From the NCBI RefSeq assembly GCF_003233725.1, contig NZ_QKQV01000016.1:1-46145 (forward strand): a stretch of 46,145 bases of DNA. Reading direction: 5' to 3'. Both the position numbers and the translations under genes were made by a program. Of the stretch, positions 24,130 through 33,381 are shown one piece after another; position 1 is the stretch's first letter; each line of letters opens with the position of its first letter. A model generated the notes under the pieces. That model was not told where the DNA came from, did not search any database, and worked only from the letters and a program-made list of their open reading frames with translations. This stretch comes from Mesonia sp. K7 (GTDB lineage: Bacteria; Bacteroidota; Bacteroidia; Flavobacteriales; Flavobacteriaceae).

Positions 24130-25317
24130 TTGAGTGAAGTTACACCAAAATTACAAACACAGTTCGACGACTTATCTTGCGGGGTAATTATACCAACTTA
24201 CAACAATCATAAAACGCTAAAAAGAGTTGTTTCTGGGGTTTTAAATTACACCAATAACCTCATCATTGTCAATGATGGTTCTACCGATAATACCCCAGAA
24301 ATACTAAAAGAATTTTCCGCATATCCACAAATTCACTTTCGTGAAAACAAAGGAAAAGGCGAAGCCCTTAAAGCGGGTTTTAAAAAAGCAGAAGATTTAG
24401 GTTACGATTTTGTCATCACGATCGATTCAGATGGTCAACACTACCCTTCAGACTTAAATGTTTTTTTAGAAGCTTTAAAAAAAGAAACCACAAAACATCT
24501 TTTATTGATTGGTTCTCGAACCATGACCGGACCCAATATACCCAAAAAAAGTAGTTTCGGAAACAAGTTTTCTAACTTTTGGTTTTGGATAGAAACGGGA
24601 ATTCAGCTTGAAGATACACAAAGTGGTTATCGACTTTACCCTGTCAAGGAAATGAATGATATACGGTTTTTTACCAATCGGTTTGAGTTTGAAATAGAGG
24701 CAATTGTAAAAGCTGCTTGGCGGAAAGTAGAGGTGAAAAATGTTCCTGTAAAAGTACTTTATGACCCAGAAGAACGGGTGAGTCATTTTAGGCCATTCAA
24801 GGATTTTTTTAGAATAAGCGTTCTCAATACTTTTTTGGTGGCAACTGCCTTGGTCTATATTTTTCCTAGAAATTGGTTAGCTAACTTCAAGGATGCAAAA
24901 AATAGAAAAAATTGGTTCAGAAAATTAATTTCAGTGAAGGAAAGCCCCCTAAAGAAAACACTTTCTTTGATGTTGGGTATTTTTGTTGGGATATCTCCTT
25001 TTTGGGGTTTTCAAACTTTACTTGTTTTGTTTTTAGCACAAGTTTTTAGACTCAATAAAGCTATTTCTTTTTTGGCTTCCAACATAAGTTTGCCGCCACT
25101 AATTCCGTTTATCGTCTTTTTTAGCTATCATTTTGGAGGCTTATTGATGGGTAAATCACTAGATTTTTCGGTGAGTATAGAGAGCATTAGCGAAAATATA
25201 GGTTCATTTCTCAACATCAGGCAATATATTTTTGGTGCTTTTGTTTTTGCAACTGCTGCGAGTTTGTTTCTCGGGATTATTTTTTATTTTATATTTTCGA
25301 TAACGAATAAAAAATAA
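24130..25317 (+). CDS. GT2 glycosyltransferase fused to DUF2062 membrane domain
   Basis: The protein has 395 residues. The start is TTG at 24130, one base after the previous stop; no ATG precedes the GT2 fold. The N-terminal GT-A domain has VIIPTYNN, VNDGSTDNT and the DxD at 99-101 (TIDSDGQH), like dolichyl-phosphate mannose synthase. Residues about 275-390 form DUF2062, with several hydrophobic stretches including SLMLGIFVGISPFWGFQTLL. Known: such fusions are frequent in aryl polyene/flexirubin clusters. It may add a sugar to a lipid carrier or to the pigment head group (inference). Confidence 0.88.
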   Translation: MSEVTPKLQTQFDDLSCGVIIPTYNNHKTLKRVVSGVLNYTNNLIIVNDGSTDNTPEILKEFSAYPQIHFRENKGKGEALKAGFKKAEDLGYDFVITIDSDGQHYPSDLNVFLEALKKETTKHLLLIGSRTMTGPNIPKKSSFGNKFSNFWFWIETGIQLEDTQSGYRLYPVKEMNDIRFFTNRFEFEIEAIVKAAWRKVEVKNVPVKVLYDPEERVSHFRPFKDFFRISVLNTFLVATALVYIFPRNWLANFKDAKNRKNWFRKLISVKESPLKKTLSLMLGIFVGISPFWGFQTLLVLFLAQVFRLNKAISFLASNISLPPLIPFIVFFSYHFGGLLMGKSLDFSVSIESISENIGSFLNIRQYIFGAFVFATAASLFLGIIFYFIFSITNKK

Positions 25318-25321
25318 CCTG

Positions 25322-28300
25322 ATGCCGCGACTTTTTCTTTTACTTTTTTCTTTTTTTAAGAAAAACCAATGGTTAGGAGCAGGGTTGCTTTTTACTTTTC
25401 TCATTACAGGTTATTTAGCGTTTCAGCAGTTAGAATTCCGTCAAGAGATTACCGATTTAATCCCAAAAAATAAAGCGTCACAAACCACGCAAAATATCCT
25501 TAATACAATAGATTTTAGAGATAAAATCGTGCTGCATATCTATCAAGATAGAAAAGAAAATAAAGATAGTTTAGTTGCTTTCGCGGAATCTTTTTTAGAG
25601 GAACTGCAAGCTCAATCTTCTGGTAATATTCAAAAAATACAGGGTAGGGTTGAAGATCAAAGCCTACTGGAAACTTATCATTTTGTGTATGATAATTTGC
25701 CTTTTTTCCTTGATGAAAATGATTATACCATTATAGAACAAAGACTAGCAGAAGACAGTTTACAAAAGGCAGTAAAGGCTACCTATGACAATATTATTTC
25801 GCCTATTGGTTTTGTATCACAGCAGTTCTCGAGGAAAGATCCGCTTCACATCAATTTAATTGGAATTGAGAAGCTACAAGAAATGCAAATCGGTAAAAAC
25901 TATCAACTTTACCAAAATTATTTGCTTACAAAAGATGAAAAAAACTTGTTGTTGTTTATCAATCCGGTAGATGAAAAAGAAAACAAAACACAACTTATTA
26001 TAGATTTAAAGAAATTAAAAGAAAAATTCAATCTAAAATTTCAGCAAACCCAGATTGATTTTTTTGGTGCAGAATTATATGCATACGCCAATGAAAAACA
26101 GATAAAATCTGATATTACCACAACAGTGAGTATCGCCTTGCTGGTTTTATTTTTGTTGCTCACTTATTTTTATAGAAGTTTTATAAAACCTATTTTACTT
26201 TTTTTACCCACACTTTTAGGAGCCATTTTTGCGCTTATTGTTTTGTCACTTTTTAAAGGAACCGTATCGTTGATTTCTTTGGGTATAGGAGCAGTTTTAT
26301 TAGGGATTACTCTCGATTATTCGCTACATATCTTTACACACTTTCGTGAAAACAAATCGATAGAAAATCTTTACAAAGAAATAACAAAGCCCATTTTAAC
26401 GAGTAGTATTACCACGGCTATTGCTTTTTTGTGCTTGTTGTTTATAAATAGCGAAGCTTTAACCGATTTAGGTGTTTTTACAGCTGTAAGTGTTTTAACA
26501 ACAGCATTTTTTGCATTAATACTTATTCCCCAGTTTTTGGTAGTCTTGAAAAAGCAGTCGATACCTCAAACATTTATCGATGATTTTGCCCGTATAAAAT
26601 TTCAGAAACAAAAATGGTTGCTGACTGCTATAGGATTAGCCTTTTTGATAGGTTTATTTTTTTATCAAGAAGTAGATTTTCAACAAGATATTTCAAAACT
26701 CAATTACCAACCTATAGAAGTCAAGCAGGCAGAAGATAGAATCAATGCGATTACCGAAAATGAAAACTCGTTGTATGTAGTGAGTTATGGTAAAACGGTT
26801 GATGAAGCCTTAATTAGCAACCATCAACTTTATGCACATGTACAACAAGACTCGTCTAATGGTTTAAAGCATTTTAGCAGTATTGGTGGTGTAGTTTTGT
26901 CTGAGAAAGATCAACTTCAAAAAATTGAACAGTGGACAAAGTTTTGGGATTCAACCAAGGTTGACTACGTAAAAAGACATCTCATAAAGTTCGGGAGCGC
27001 TTATGGGTTTAAAGAAAATATTTACCAAGAATTTTACCAATTATTAGAAAAAGAATTCAAAACCATAAAACTGGGAGATTACCAGCAAATTTCAAATCTA
27101 TATTTAGACGATTATATTCATACTTCCTCAGAAAATAATTTTGCCACGGTGGTTTCTATTGCACAAGTAGAACCCAGCCACACTGAAATAGTAAAGGAAA
27201 ATTTAGAGCATCAAACAAATGTTTATGTGCTCAACAGGAAAGGGCTTAACGAATCACTGCTCGGTTTACTTCAAACCGATTTTAACCGATTAATTACGTA
27301 TTCTTTTATCGCGGTTTTACTCATTTTATGGTTGGCACTACGCCAAATAGAATTGGTTATACTTACGGTTGTGCCAATAGCTATGACATGGGTTTTATCG
27401 CTTTCGCTAATGTATTACTTGGGAATTTCTTTTAATATTCTCAATATCATTATTTCGACTTTTATTTTTGGTCTTGGGGTTGATTACAGCATATTTATAA
27501 CCAGCGGGTTGCAAGAAAAATATACCAATCCTGAGGTAAAATTAAAAACCTATAAGACTTCTATTTTACTATCGGTGATAACTACACTGCTCGGTATTGG
27601 TGTTTTGATTTTTGCCAAGCATCCAGCATTGCATTCCGTAGCCACCATATCGATTATTGGAGTAGGTTTTTCAGCTTTGATTGCGATGAGTATCCAACCA
27701 TTTTTATTTGCACTTTTTATTACAAAAAGAGCAAATAAAGGTTTAGCTCCCTTAAAATTATTTACAACCGTTCATTCACTTTTAAGTTTTTTGTACTTTG
27801 GTTTAGGGGCTTTATTGGTTTCACTTTTCGGAAGAATTTACCTGAGAATATCACCACAGCAAAAACAAAAAAAACTCACCTCACTTTCGTGGATCAACTC
27901 AAAATTAATGGGGTCTGTTTTGCGAACCAATCCTTTTGTAAAACAAAGAAAATATAATATTTCGCAAAAGCTTTGGGAGAAACCAGCGGTTTTTATTGCC
28001 AACCATGCCTCATTTTTAGATATCCTATCTTTAGGAAAATTAAATAAAAAGCAAATATTTTTAGTGAACGATTGGGTATATAATTCGCCTATTTTTGGGA
28101 AGCTACTCAAAGAATTTGGTTTTTTACCTACTCAAAAAAACTTAGAAGACAATTTAAGTTTGCTTCAACAAAAAATTTCAGAAGGTTATTCACTTATTGT
28201 TTTCCCAGAGGGAAGTCGTTCAAAAAATAATAAAATCAATCGTTTTCATAAAGGTGCTTTTTATCTCGCCGAACAGCTTGGCTTACCTATCATTCCTGTC

Positions 28301-28972
28301 ATTATTCATGGAACAAGTGAAGCTTTACCTAAAAATGATTTTATTATATATGGTAGTTCAATTACATTAAATGCTTTACCAAAAATTAAAAATAGTGATT
28401 TGAGCTATGGTAATTCTTACTCCGAAAAGACAAAGTTTATCAGTAAATACTTCAAAAGAGAATATCAGAAATTGAAGAATACACTAGAAAACGAGAAGTA
28501 TTTTAAAAAATATATTTTGCATAATTTTTTATACACTTCGCTGCAACAGAAAATAAAAAAAGAATATGAAGAAAATATTGAAATTCATTTGCAGATAGCA
28601 AAAAAAACAAATCAATTCCAATCAATCTCTATAATTAATGATTATTATGGTTTATGGACTATTTTTTACCGACAGAAGTTTCCATTTAAAAAAATCCACG
28701 GAAGTGTACCCCAGCATGAAGATTTAAAAATAGCAAAAAATAGATTTGCAACGAAGCACTTAAACTTAAAGTTTGACTTAACAGAAAGTCTGCAAGTTTT
28801 TGCTGAAGTTGTAATATTTAGGGAAATATTTATCTCAGAATTAACTAAAAACGCTCAAATATTTGCCATTGTAAATGCAAAAGCTAATTTTGAGGTGCCA
28901 AAAGAAGATTTTGAGTTAATGAGCGACCAAAAAGACCTACAGATTTATCAACGGATTTCCCATGAAAAATAA
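25322..28972 (+). CDS. MMPL/RND exporter fused to PlsC acyltransferase, with a degenerate methyltransferase-like tail
   Basis: The protein has 1216 residues. One N-terminal transmembrane helix (about 12-30) and a periplasmic segment precede a first block of helices at about 265-430. A second soluble part and a second block at about 650-810 complete an RND/MMPL fold of the size seen in lipid exporters. A PlsC acyltransferase domain follows, with NHASFLD (H-x4-D, His895) and FPEGSRSKNN (about 961-970). The C-terminal ~130 residues look like a decayed class I methyltransferase: IINDYYGLWTIFYRQKF, then KKIHGS, then KIAKNRF, with the glycine motif lost. Known: MMPL proteins in these clusters export the pigment. 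Overlap with the next gene is 11 bp. Confidence 0.9.
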   Translation: MPRLFLLLFSFFKKNQWLGAGLLFTFLITGYLAFQQLEFRQEITDLIPKNKASQTTQNILNTIDFRDKIVLHIYQDRKENKDSLVAFAESFLEELQAQSSGNIQKIQGRVEDQSLLETYHFVYDNLPFFLDENDYTIIEQRLAEDSLQKAVKATYDNIISPIGFVSQQFSRKDPLHINLIGIEKLQEMQIGKNYQLYQNYLLTKDEKNLLLFINPVDEKENKTQLIIDLKKLKEKFNLKFQQTQIDFFGAELYAYANEKQIKSDITTTVSIALLVLFLLLTYFYRSFIKPILLFLPTLLGAIFALIVLSLFKGTVSLISLGIGAVLLGITLDYSLHIFTHFRENKSIENLYKEITKPILTSSITTAIAFLCLLFINSEALTDLGVFTAVSVLTTAFFALILIPQFLVVLKKQSIPQTFIDDFARIKFQKQKWLLTAIGLAFLIGLFFYQEVDFQQDISKLNYQPIEVKQAEDRINAITENENSLYVVSYGKTVDEALISNHQLYAHVQQDSSNGLKHFSSIGGVVLSEKDQLQKIEQWTKFWDSTKVDYVKRHLIKFGSAYGFKENIYQEFYQLLEKEFKTIKLGDYQQISNLYLDDYIHTSSENNFATVVSIAQVEPSHTEIVKENLEHQTNVYVLNRKGLNESLLGLLQTDFNRLITYSFIAVLLILWLALRQIELVILTVVPIAMTWVLSLSLMYYLGISFNILNIIISTFIFGLGVDYSIFITSGLQEKYTNPEVKLKTYKTSILLSVITTLLGIGVLIFAKHPALHSVATISIIGVGFSALIAMSIQPFLFALFITKRANKGLAPLKLFTTVHSLLSFLYFGLGALLVSLFGRIYLRISPQQKQKKLTSLSWINSKLMGSVLRTNPFVKQRKYNISQKLWEKPAVFIANHASFLDILSLGKLNKKQIFLVNDWVYNSPIFGKLLKEFGFLPTQKNLEDNLSLLQQKISEGYSLIVFPEGSRSKNNKINRFHKGAFYLAEQLGLPIIPVIIHGTSEALPKNDFIIYGSSITLNALPKIKNSDLSYGNSYSEKTKFISKYFKREYQKLKNTLENEKYFKKYILHNFLYTSLQQKIKKEYEENIEIHLQIAKKTNQFQSISIINDYYGLWTIFYRQKFPFKKIHGSVPQHEDLKIAKNRFATKHLNLKFDLTESLQVFAEVVIFREIFISELTKNAQIFAIVNAKANFEVPKEDFELMSDQKDLQIYQRISHEK

Positions 28973-30500
28973 CACTTACGACATTGTGATTATTGGAAGC
29001 GGACTTGGCGGTTTGGCTTCAGGTGTTATTCTTGCAAAGGAAGGTTACAAGGTGTGTATTCTAGAAAAAAACAACCAATTTGGAGGAAATTTACAGACGT
29101 TTGTTCGCGATAAAAAAATATTTGACACAGGAGTCCATTACATTGGCGGCTTAGCTCCAGGCGAAAACCTTTACCATTATTTTAAATATTTTGGAATTTA
29201 TGACCAACTAAAGCTCAAAAAACTTGATGAAAATAAATTTGACAGTATTGTATTTGACAACTCACATATAGAATATCCTTACGCACAAGGCTACGATAAT
29301 TTTGTCAAGCAATTGTCACAGTATTTTCCTAATGAAAAAAAAGCTATTCGTACTTACGTGGAAAAAATACAGGAAATTTGTAGCTTTTTTCCGTTATATA
29401 ATCTTTCTGCCGAAAATAGTTTTTATCCTGATGAGATTCTACAGCTAAATGCAAAAGCCTATATCAATTCACTAACATCAGACAAAACACTACAAGGAGT
29501 TTTAGCAGGAACTAATTTGCTTTATGCAGGAATAGGAGAAAAAACACCTTTTTATGTTCATGCTTTATCAGTCAATTCCTATATTCAAAGTGCTTGGCGG
29601 TGTGTAAATGGTGGAAGTCAGATAGCAAAGCATTTGGTAAAAGAAATCAGGGCTCTTGGCGGAAAAGTTTTAAAATACCAAGAAGTCACAGAGTTTTATA
29701 TCGATGAAAACAAACAGCTAAAAAGTGTTGTAACAAAAGAGGGAAACAATTTTTTTGCAAAGCAATTTATAGCCAATATCGAACCAAAAACCGTAGTGGA
29801 TTTAATCGGAAAACAACACATTAGAAAGGCGTATTACAAAAGGGTAAAAGCACAACAAAATGGTATTTCGGCTTTTAGTTTATATCTGGTACTAAAACCT
29901 AAAAGCATTAGGTATAAAAATTATAATACTTATTATATCAACAGTCCTGAAAATGTTTGGACGACTCAAAATCACACAAAAGCGTCTTGGCCAGAAGCCT
30001 ATATGTTTGCGATGAGCGAAGATGCCAAAAACAAAGGTTTTGCAGATACAATTACTGCAATTGCTTATATGTCTTTCGATGAAGTAAAAAATTGGGAAAA
30101 TTCTTTTAATACCGTCGCAGAAGAAAATGAACGTGGTCAATCTTATGATGAATTTAAAAATGAAAAAGCGCAGGTTTTTATTAAAAAATTAGCCAAAAAA
30201 TTACCGGGATTAGAAGAAGCAATTTTATCTATTCATACTTCAACACCACTTTCTTACCGTGATTATATTGGGAGTTATGAGGGCTCGATGTATGGTTATG
30301 AAAAAGATGCCAACCAACCTATGAAATCTTTTTTGTCGGCCAAAACTAAAATTCCAAACTTATTTTTAACAGGTCAAAGCATCAATATGCACGGAATTCT
30401 AGGCGTTACCATAAGTGCCGTAATTACGTGTAGCGAAATAGTAGGAATGAAGTATTTAGTCGATAAGATAAAAAAAGAAGTTGAAGTCGATGCGAAGTAG
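28962..30500 (+). CDS. Phytoene-desaturase/retinol-saturase-like FAD oxidoreductase
   Basis: The protein has 512 residues. The N-terminal FAD motif IIGSGLGGLASG (10-21) precedes EKNNQFGGNLQTF, the second dinucleotide signature of CrtI-type enzymes. The C-terminal end has FLTGQSINMHGILGVTISA, the closing FAD contact of this family. CrtI and CrtISO relatives desaturate or isomerise polyenes, so it may set the double-bond pattern or geometry of the aryl polyene. This is inference; it may also act on another substrate. It lies inside the operon and overlaps both neighbours. Confidence 0.85.
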   Translation: MKNNTYDIVIIGSGLGGLASGVILAKEGYKVCILEKNNQFGGNLQTFVRDKKIFDTGVHYIGGLAPGENLYHYFKYFGIYDQLKLKKLDENKFDSIVFDNSHIEYPYAQGYDNFVKQLSQYFPNEKKAIRTYVEKIQEICSFFPLYNLSAENSFYPDEILQLNAKAYINSLTSDKTLQGVLAGTNLLYAGIGEKTPFYVHALSVNSYIQSAWRCVNGGSQIAKHLVKEIRALGGKVLKYQEVTEFYIDENKQLKSVVTKEGNNFFAKQFIANIEPKTVVDLIGKQHIRKAYYKRVKAQQNGISAFSLYLVLKPKSIRYKNYNTYYINSPENVWTTQNHTKASWPEAYMFAMSEDAKNKGFADTITAIAYMSFDEVKNWENSFNTVAEENERGQSYDEFKNEKAQVFIKKLAKKLPGLEEAILSIHTSTPLSYRDYIGSYEGSMYGYEKDANQPMKSFLSAKTKIPNLFLTGQSINMHGILGVTISAVITCSEIVGMKYLVDKIKKEVEVDAK

Positions 30501-32142
30501 TTGGCTGTATATAATTTTATCTTTCCTGCTCTTCACCTCTTGTGGAATCAAAAAGTCATTAAATAATATTCCTGATTATCAACTTGACACCCTTCATCAT
30601 TTTGCTAAAAATTATGGAGAAAATTTAAAAGTTTATAAAAACAATTCGCTTTTAAAAAATCAATACGGAATTTGGGAAATGTACATCGAAGGTGATGCAT
30701 TAGAAAGAGGAACGGCAATTGGTATACTTACCAAAGAATTAATGCAGAAACAAGAGCAAATTTTTTTGGAAAAAGTAGAAAGTTTGGTGCCTGAACAACG
30801 CATGAATTTACTCAAAAAAATCACGGCTTATTACAACAGACATCTCGACTATTATGTTTTAGAAGAGTACAAAAAAGAAATTTTTGCCCTTTCGCAATAC
30901 ATGACGCCAAAATACAACGATTTGGCTCATCCGTATAAAAGAGCTTTGTATTTGCACGCGGCTCACGATATTGGTCACGCTTTACAAGATTTGATGTTGG
31001 TAGGTTGTACTTCGTTTGCGGTTTGGGGAGACAAGTCTTACGACGGAAATTTATTATTGGGTAGAAATTTCGATTTTTATGCTGGCGACGATTTTGCCGA
31101 AGAAAAAATCGTTGCTTTTATCAACCCAGATACAGGAAATAAATTTACAATGCTCACTTGGCCAGGTTTTATAGGTGTTGTAAGCGGAATGAACGAAAAG
31201 GGAATTACCGTTACCATCAATGCCGGGAAATCTAAAATTCCTTGGAGCGCCAAAACCCCAATTGCTTTGGTAACTCGAGAGATTTTACAATATGCCAATT
31301 CGATAGAAGAAGCAATTGAAATTGCAAAAAACAAAGAAGTTTTTGTTTCGGAAGCGATTATGGTAGGAAGTGCTAAAGAAAATAAGGCTGTACTTATCGA
31401 ACTTTCACCTAAAAACTTTGGTGTGTATGAAGTTGAAAATTCAGATAAATTGCTTTGTACCAATCATTTTCAGAGCGAAAATTATAAAGATGATAAACGG
31501 AATCTGATAACTATTGAAGAAAGTCATACACAACCAAGATTTCTACGTTTACAAGAATTGATAAATGAAGAAGAAAAGATAAATCCTACCAAAGCGGTTG
31601 AAATATTAAGAGATAAAAAAGGAGTTGATAACAATGAATTGGGTTTTGGAAATGAACTTGCCATCAATCAATTATTGGCACATCACAGTATTGTTTTTCA
31701 ACCAAATAAATTGCGATTTTGGGTTTCAACAAAGCCTTATCAATTAGGGGAATTTATCGCTTACGATCTCGGTAGTGCTTTCGCGGATTTTGAAACAGGT
31801 CTTCACAATGAAAAGCTGATACCGGAATTAACTATTCCTGCAGATTCATTTCTAACAACACAGAGTTATAAAAACTACGAGAAATTTCGCCTTGAGCGAA
31901 AAAAAATCACCGATGCAATCGAGAATAATTTGTGGCTAGAAGATAATTATGTAGAAAGTTTTGTGGCTTTAAACCCAGAATTTTGGGAAACCTATAAATA
32001 TGTAGGAGATTATTATTTTGAGCATCAGAAATTTGAAGAAGCTTCTAAGTATTACCAAATTGCAATGACCAAAGAAGTAACAACCCAACCCGATTTACAG
32101 TATTTAAAAAAGCAATTAAGAAAATCTAAACGTAAATTTTAA
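30490..32142 (+). CDS. Lipoprotein C45-family autoproteolytic acyltransferase/hydrolase with TPR tail
   Basis: The protein has 550 residues. The ATG at 30490 is preferred over a TTG at 30481 because it gives a clean signal of about 17 residues ending in FTSC (Cys18). The catalytic core is of the acyl-CoA:6-aminopenicillanate acyltransferase (peptidase C45, Ntn) type: LVGCTSFAVWG with likely nucleophile Cys173 after self-cleavage, then LLLGRNFDFY and TMLTWPGF. A TPR-like repeat (about 490-540) closes the protein. A lipid anchor puts it in the envelope. In the operon it may form or cleave the ester/amide linking the aryl polyene to its lipid or sugar partner. This is inference. Confidence 0.82.
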   Translation: MRSSWLYIILSFLLFTSCGIKKSLNNIPDYQLDTLHHFAKNYGENLKVYKNNSLLKNQYGIWEMYIEGDALERGTAIGILTKELMQKQEQIFLEKVESLVPEQRMNLLKKITAYYNRHLDYYVLEEYKKEIFALSQYMTPKYNDLAHPYKRALYLHAAHDIGHALQDLMLVGCTSFAVWGDKSYDGNLLLGRNFDFYAGDDFAEEKIVAFINPDTGNKFTMLTWPGFIGVVSGMNEKGITVTINAGKSKIPWSAKTPIALVTREILQYANSIEEAIEIAKNKEVFVSEAIMVGSAKENKAVLIELSPKNFGVYEVENSDKLLCTNHFQSENYKDDKRNLITIEESHTQPRFLRLQELINEEEKINPTKAVEILRDKKGVDNNELGFGNELAINQLLAHHSIVFQPNKLRFWVSTKPYQLGEFIAYDLGSAFADFETGLHNEKLIPELTIPADSFLTTQSYKNYEKFRLERKKITDAIENNLWLEDNYVESFVALNPEFWETYKYVGDYYFEHQKFEEASKYYQIAMTKEVTTQPDLQYLKKQLRKSKRKF

Positions 32143-33381
32143 GTGGAAAAATCGCAACAATTATTAAAAGAACAACTGTTGTATGTACAGCAAAATTCAC
32201 CTTTCTATCAGCAATGGTTCAGCAAACATGGTTTTGATGCAAATGATTTTACGTTAGCAAATTTTAAGCAATTACCACTTACCAGCAAAGAACAATTGGC
32301 AGAATACAACCAGGAGTTTGTGAGTGTGCCAAAAAACGAAATCATTGACTGGGTAACGACGTCGGGAACTCTAGGAAGCCCTGTTTCTTTTGCACTCAAT
32401 GAGCATGATTTACAGCGCTTGGCACTTAATGAAGAATTGTCTTTTCAACAAATAGGGGTAACCAAAAATGATGTTGTTCAGATTATGACCACCTTAGATC
32501 GCAGGTTTATGGCTGGACTGGCCTATTTTTTAGGTCTTCGCAAGTTAGGTGCTTCGGTGGTTCGTGCGGGTAGCGGTTTGCCGCAATTGCAATGGGAAAG
32601 TATCGAGCGTTTTTCGCCTACCTACTTGGTTTGTGTTCCTTCGTTTTTACTTAAATTAGCCAGTTATGCACAAAAAAACGGTATAGATATTAATAAAACT
32701 TCCGTGAAAGCGGCTATTTGTATTGGCGAAGCATTAAGAGATGCCAACAATCAACCTACCAAACTAGCACAAAAAATAAATACTTTATGGAATATTGAGT
32801 TGTTTTCTACTTATGCCAGTACCGAAATGAGTACCGCTTTTTCTGAATGTCCAAAACATCAGGGCTTACACATTCAAAACGAACTTATTTTTACGGAAAT
32901 TCTTGACGATAATGGGGAAGAAGTGGCTCAAGGTGAAATTGGCGAATTGGTAGTGACACCTTTAAAAATACAAACCATGCCTTTAGTTCGTTTTGCAACT
33001 GGCGATATGGTTAAAAAGATTAGTGAAACTTATTCAGAAACTGGGACAAATCTCATTTCTTCGGTATTAGGAAGAAAAAAGCAGATGATAAAATATAAAG
33101 GAACAAGTTTATACCCGCAACAAATTGATAATGCGCTCAATTATTTTGAGCTAATTGAAGATTACCAAATTATCATTAAAAAAGATGAATTTTTGAATGA
33201 TGAAATTGATATTAAAATTTCTTTTCTAAATGAAAATTATAATCTAAAAGAAATAGAGGAATATATGCAAAGTCAACTTCGGGTAAAACCAAACCTTATT
33301 TTTATGGAATCGAGTGATTTACATAAAATTATTTTTAATGAAAACCATCGTAAACCACAGCGCTTAGTAGATTTACGTTAG
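32143..33381 (+). CDS. PaaK-like AMP-forming ligase (aryl-acid activation)
   Basis: The protein has 412 residues. The GTG start directly follows the previous stop codon (TAAGTG). The ligase signatures of the phenylacetate-CoA ligase branch are DWVTTSGTLGSPVSF (phosphate-binding loop), STYASTEMSTAFSEC (aromatic and adenine contact) and RFATGDMV. It is well placed to activate p-coumarate from the ammonia-lyase at the other end of the operon and load it onto CoA or an ACP; known APE ligases do this for aryl acids. It is the last gene of the operon. Its stop overlaps by 4 bp the stop of the convergent gene on the minus strand. Confidence 0.85.
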   Translation: MEKSQQLLKEQLLYVQQNSPFYQQWFSKHGFDANDFTLANFKQLPLTSKEQLAEYNQEFVSVPKNEIIDWVTTSGTLGSPVSFALNEHDLQRLALNEELSFQQIGVTKNDVVQIMTTLDRRFMAGLAYFLGLRKLGASVVRAGSGLPQLQWESIERFSPTYLVCVPSFLLKLASYAQKNGIDINKTSVKAAICIGEALRDANNQPTKLAQKINTLWNIELFSTYASTEMSTAFSECPKHQGLHIQNELIFTEILDDNGEEVAQGEIGELVVTPLKIQTMPLVRFATGDMVKKISETYSETGTNLISSVLGRKKQMIKYKGTSLYPQQIDNALNYFELIEDYQIIIKKDEFLNDEIDIKISFLNENYNLKEIEEYMQSQLRVKPNLIFMESSDLHKIIFNENHRKPQRLVDLR

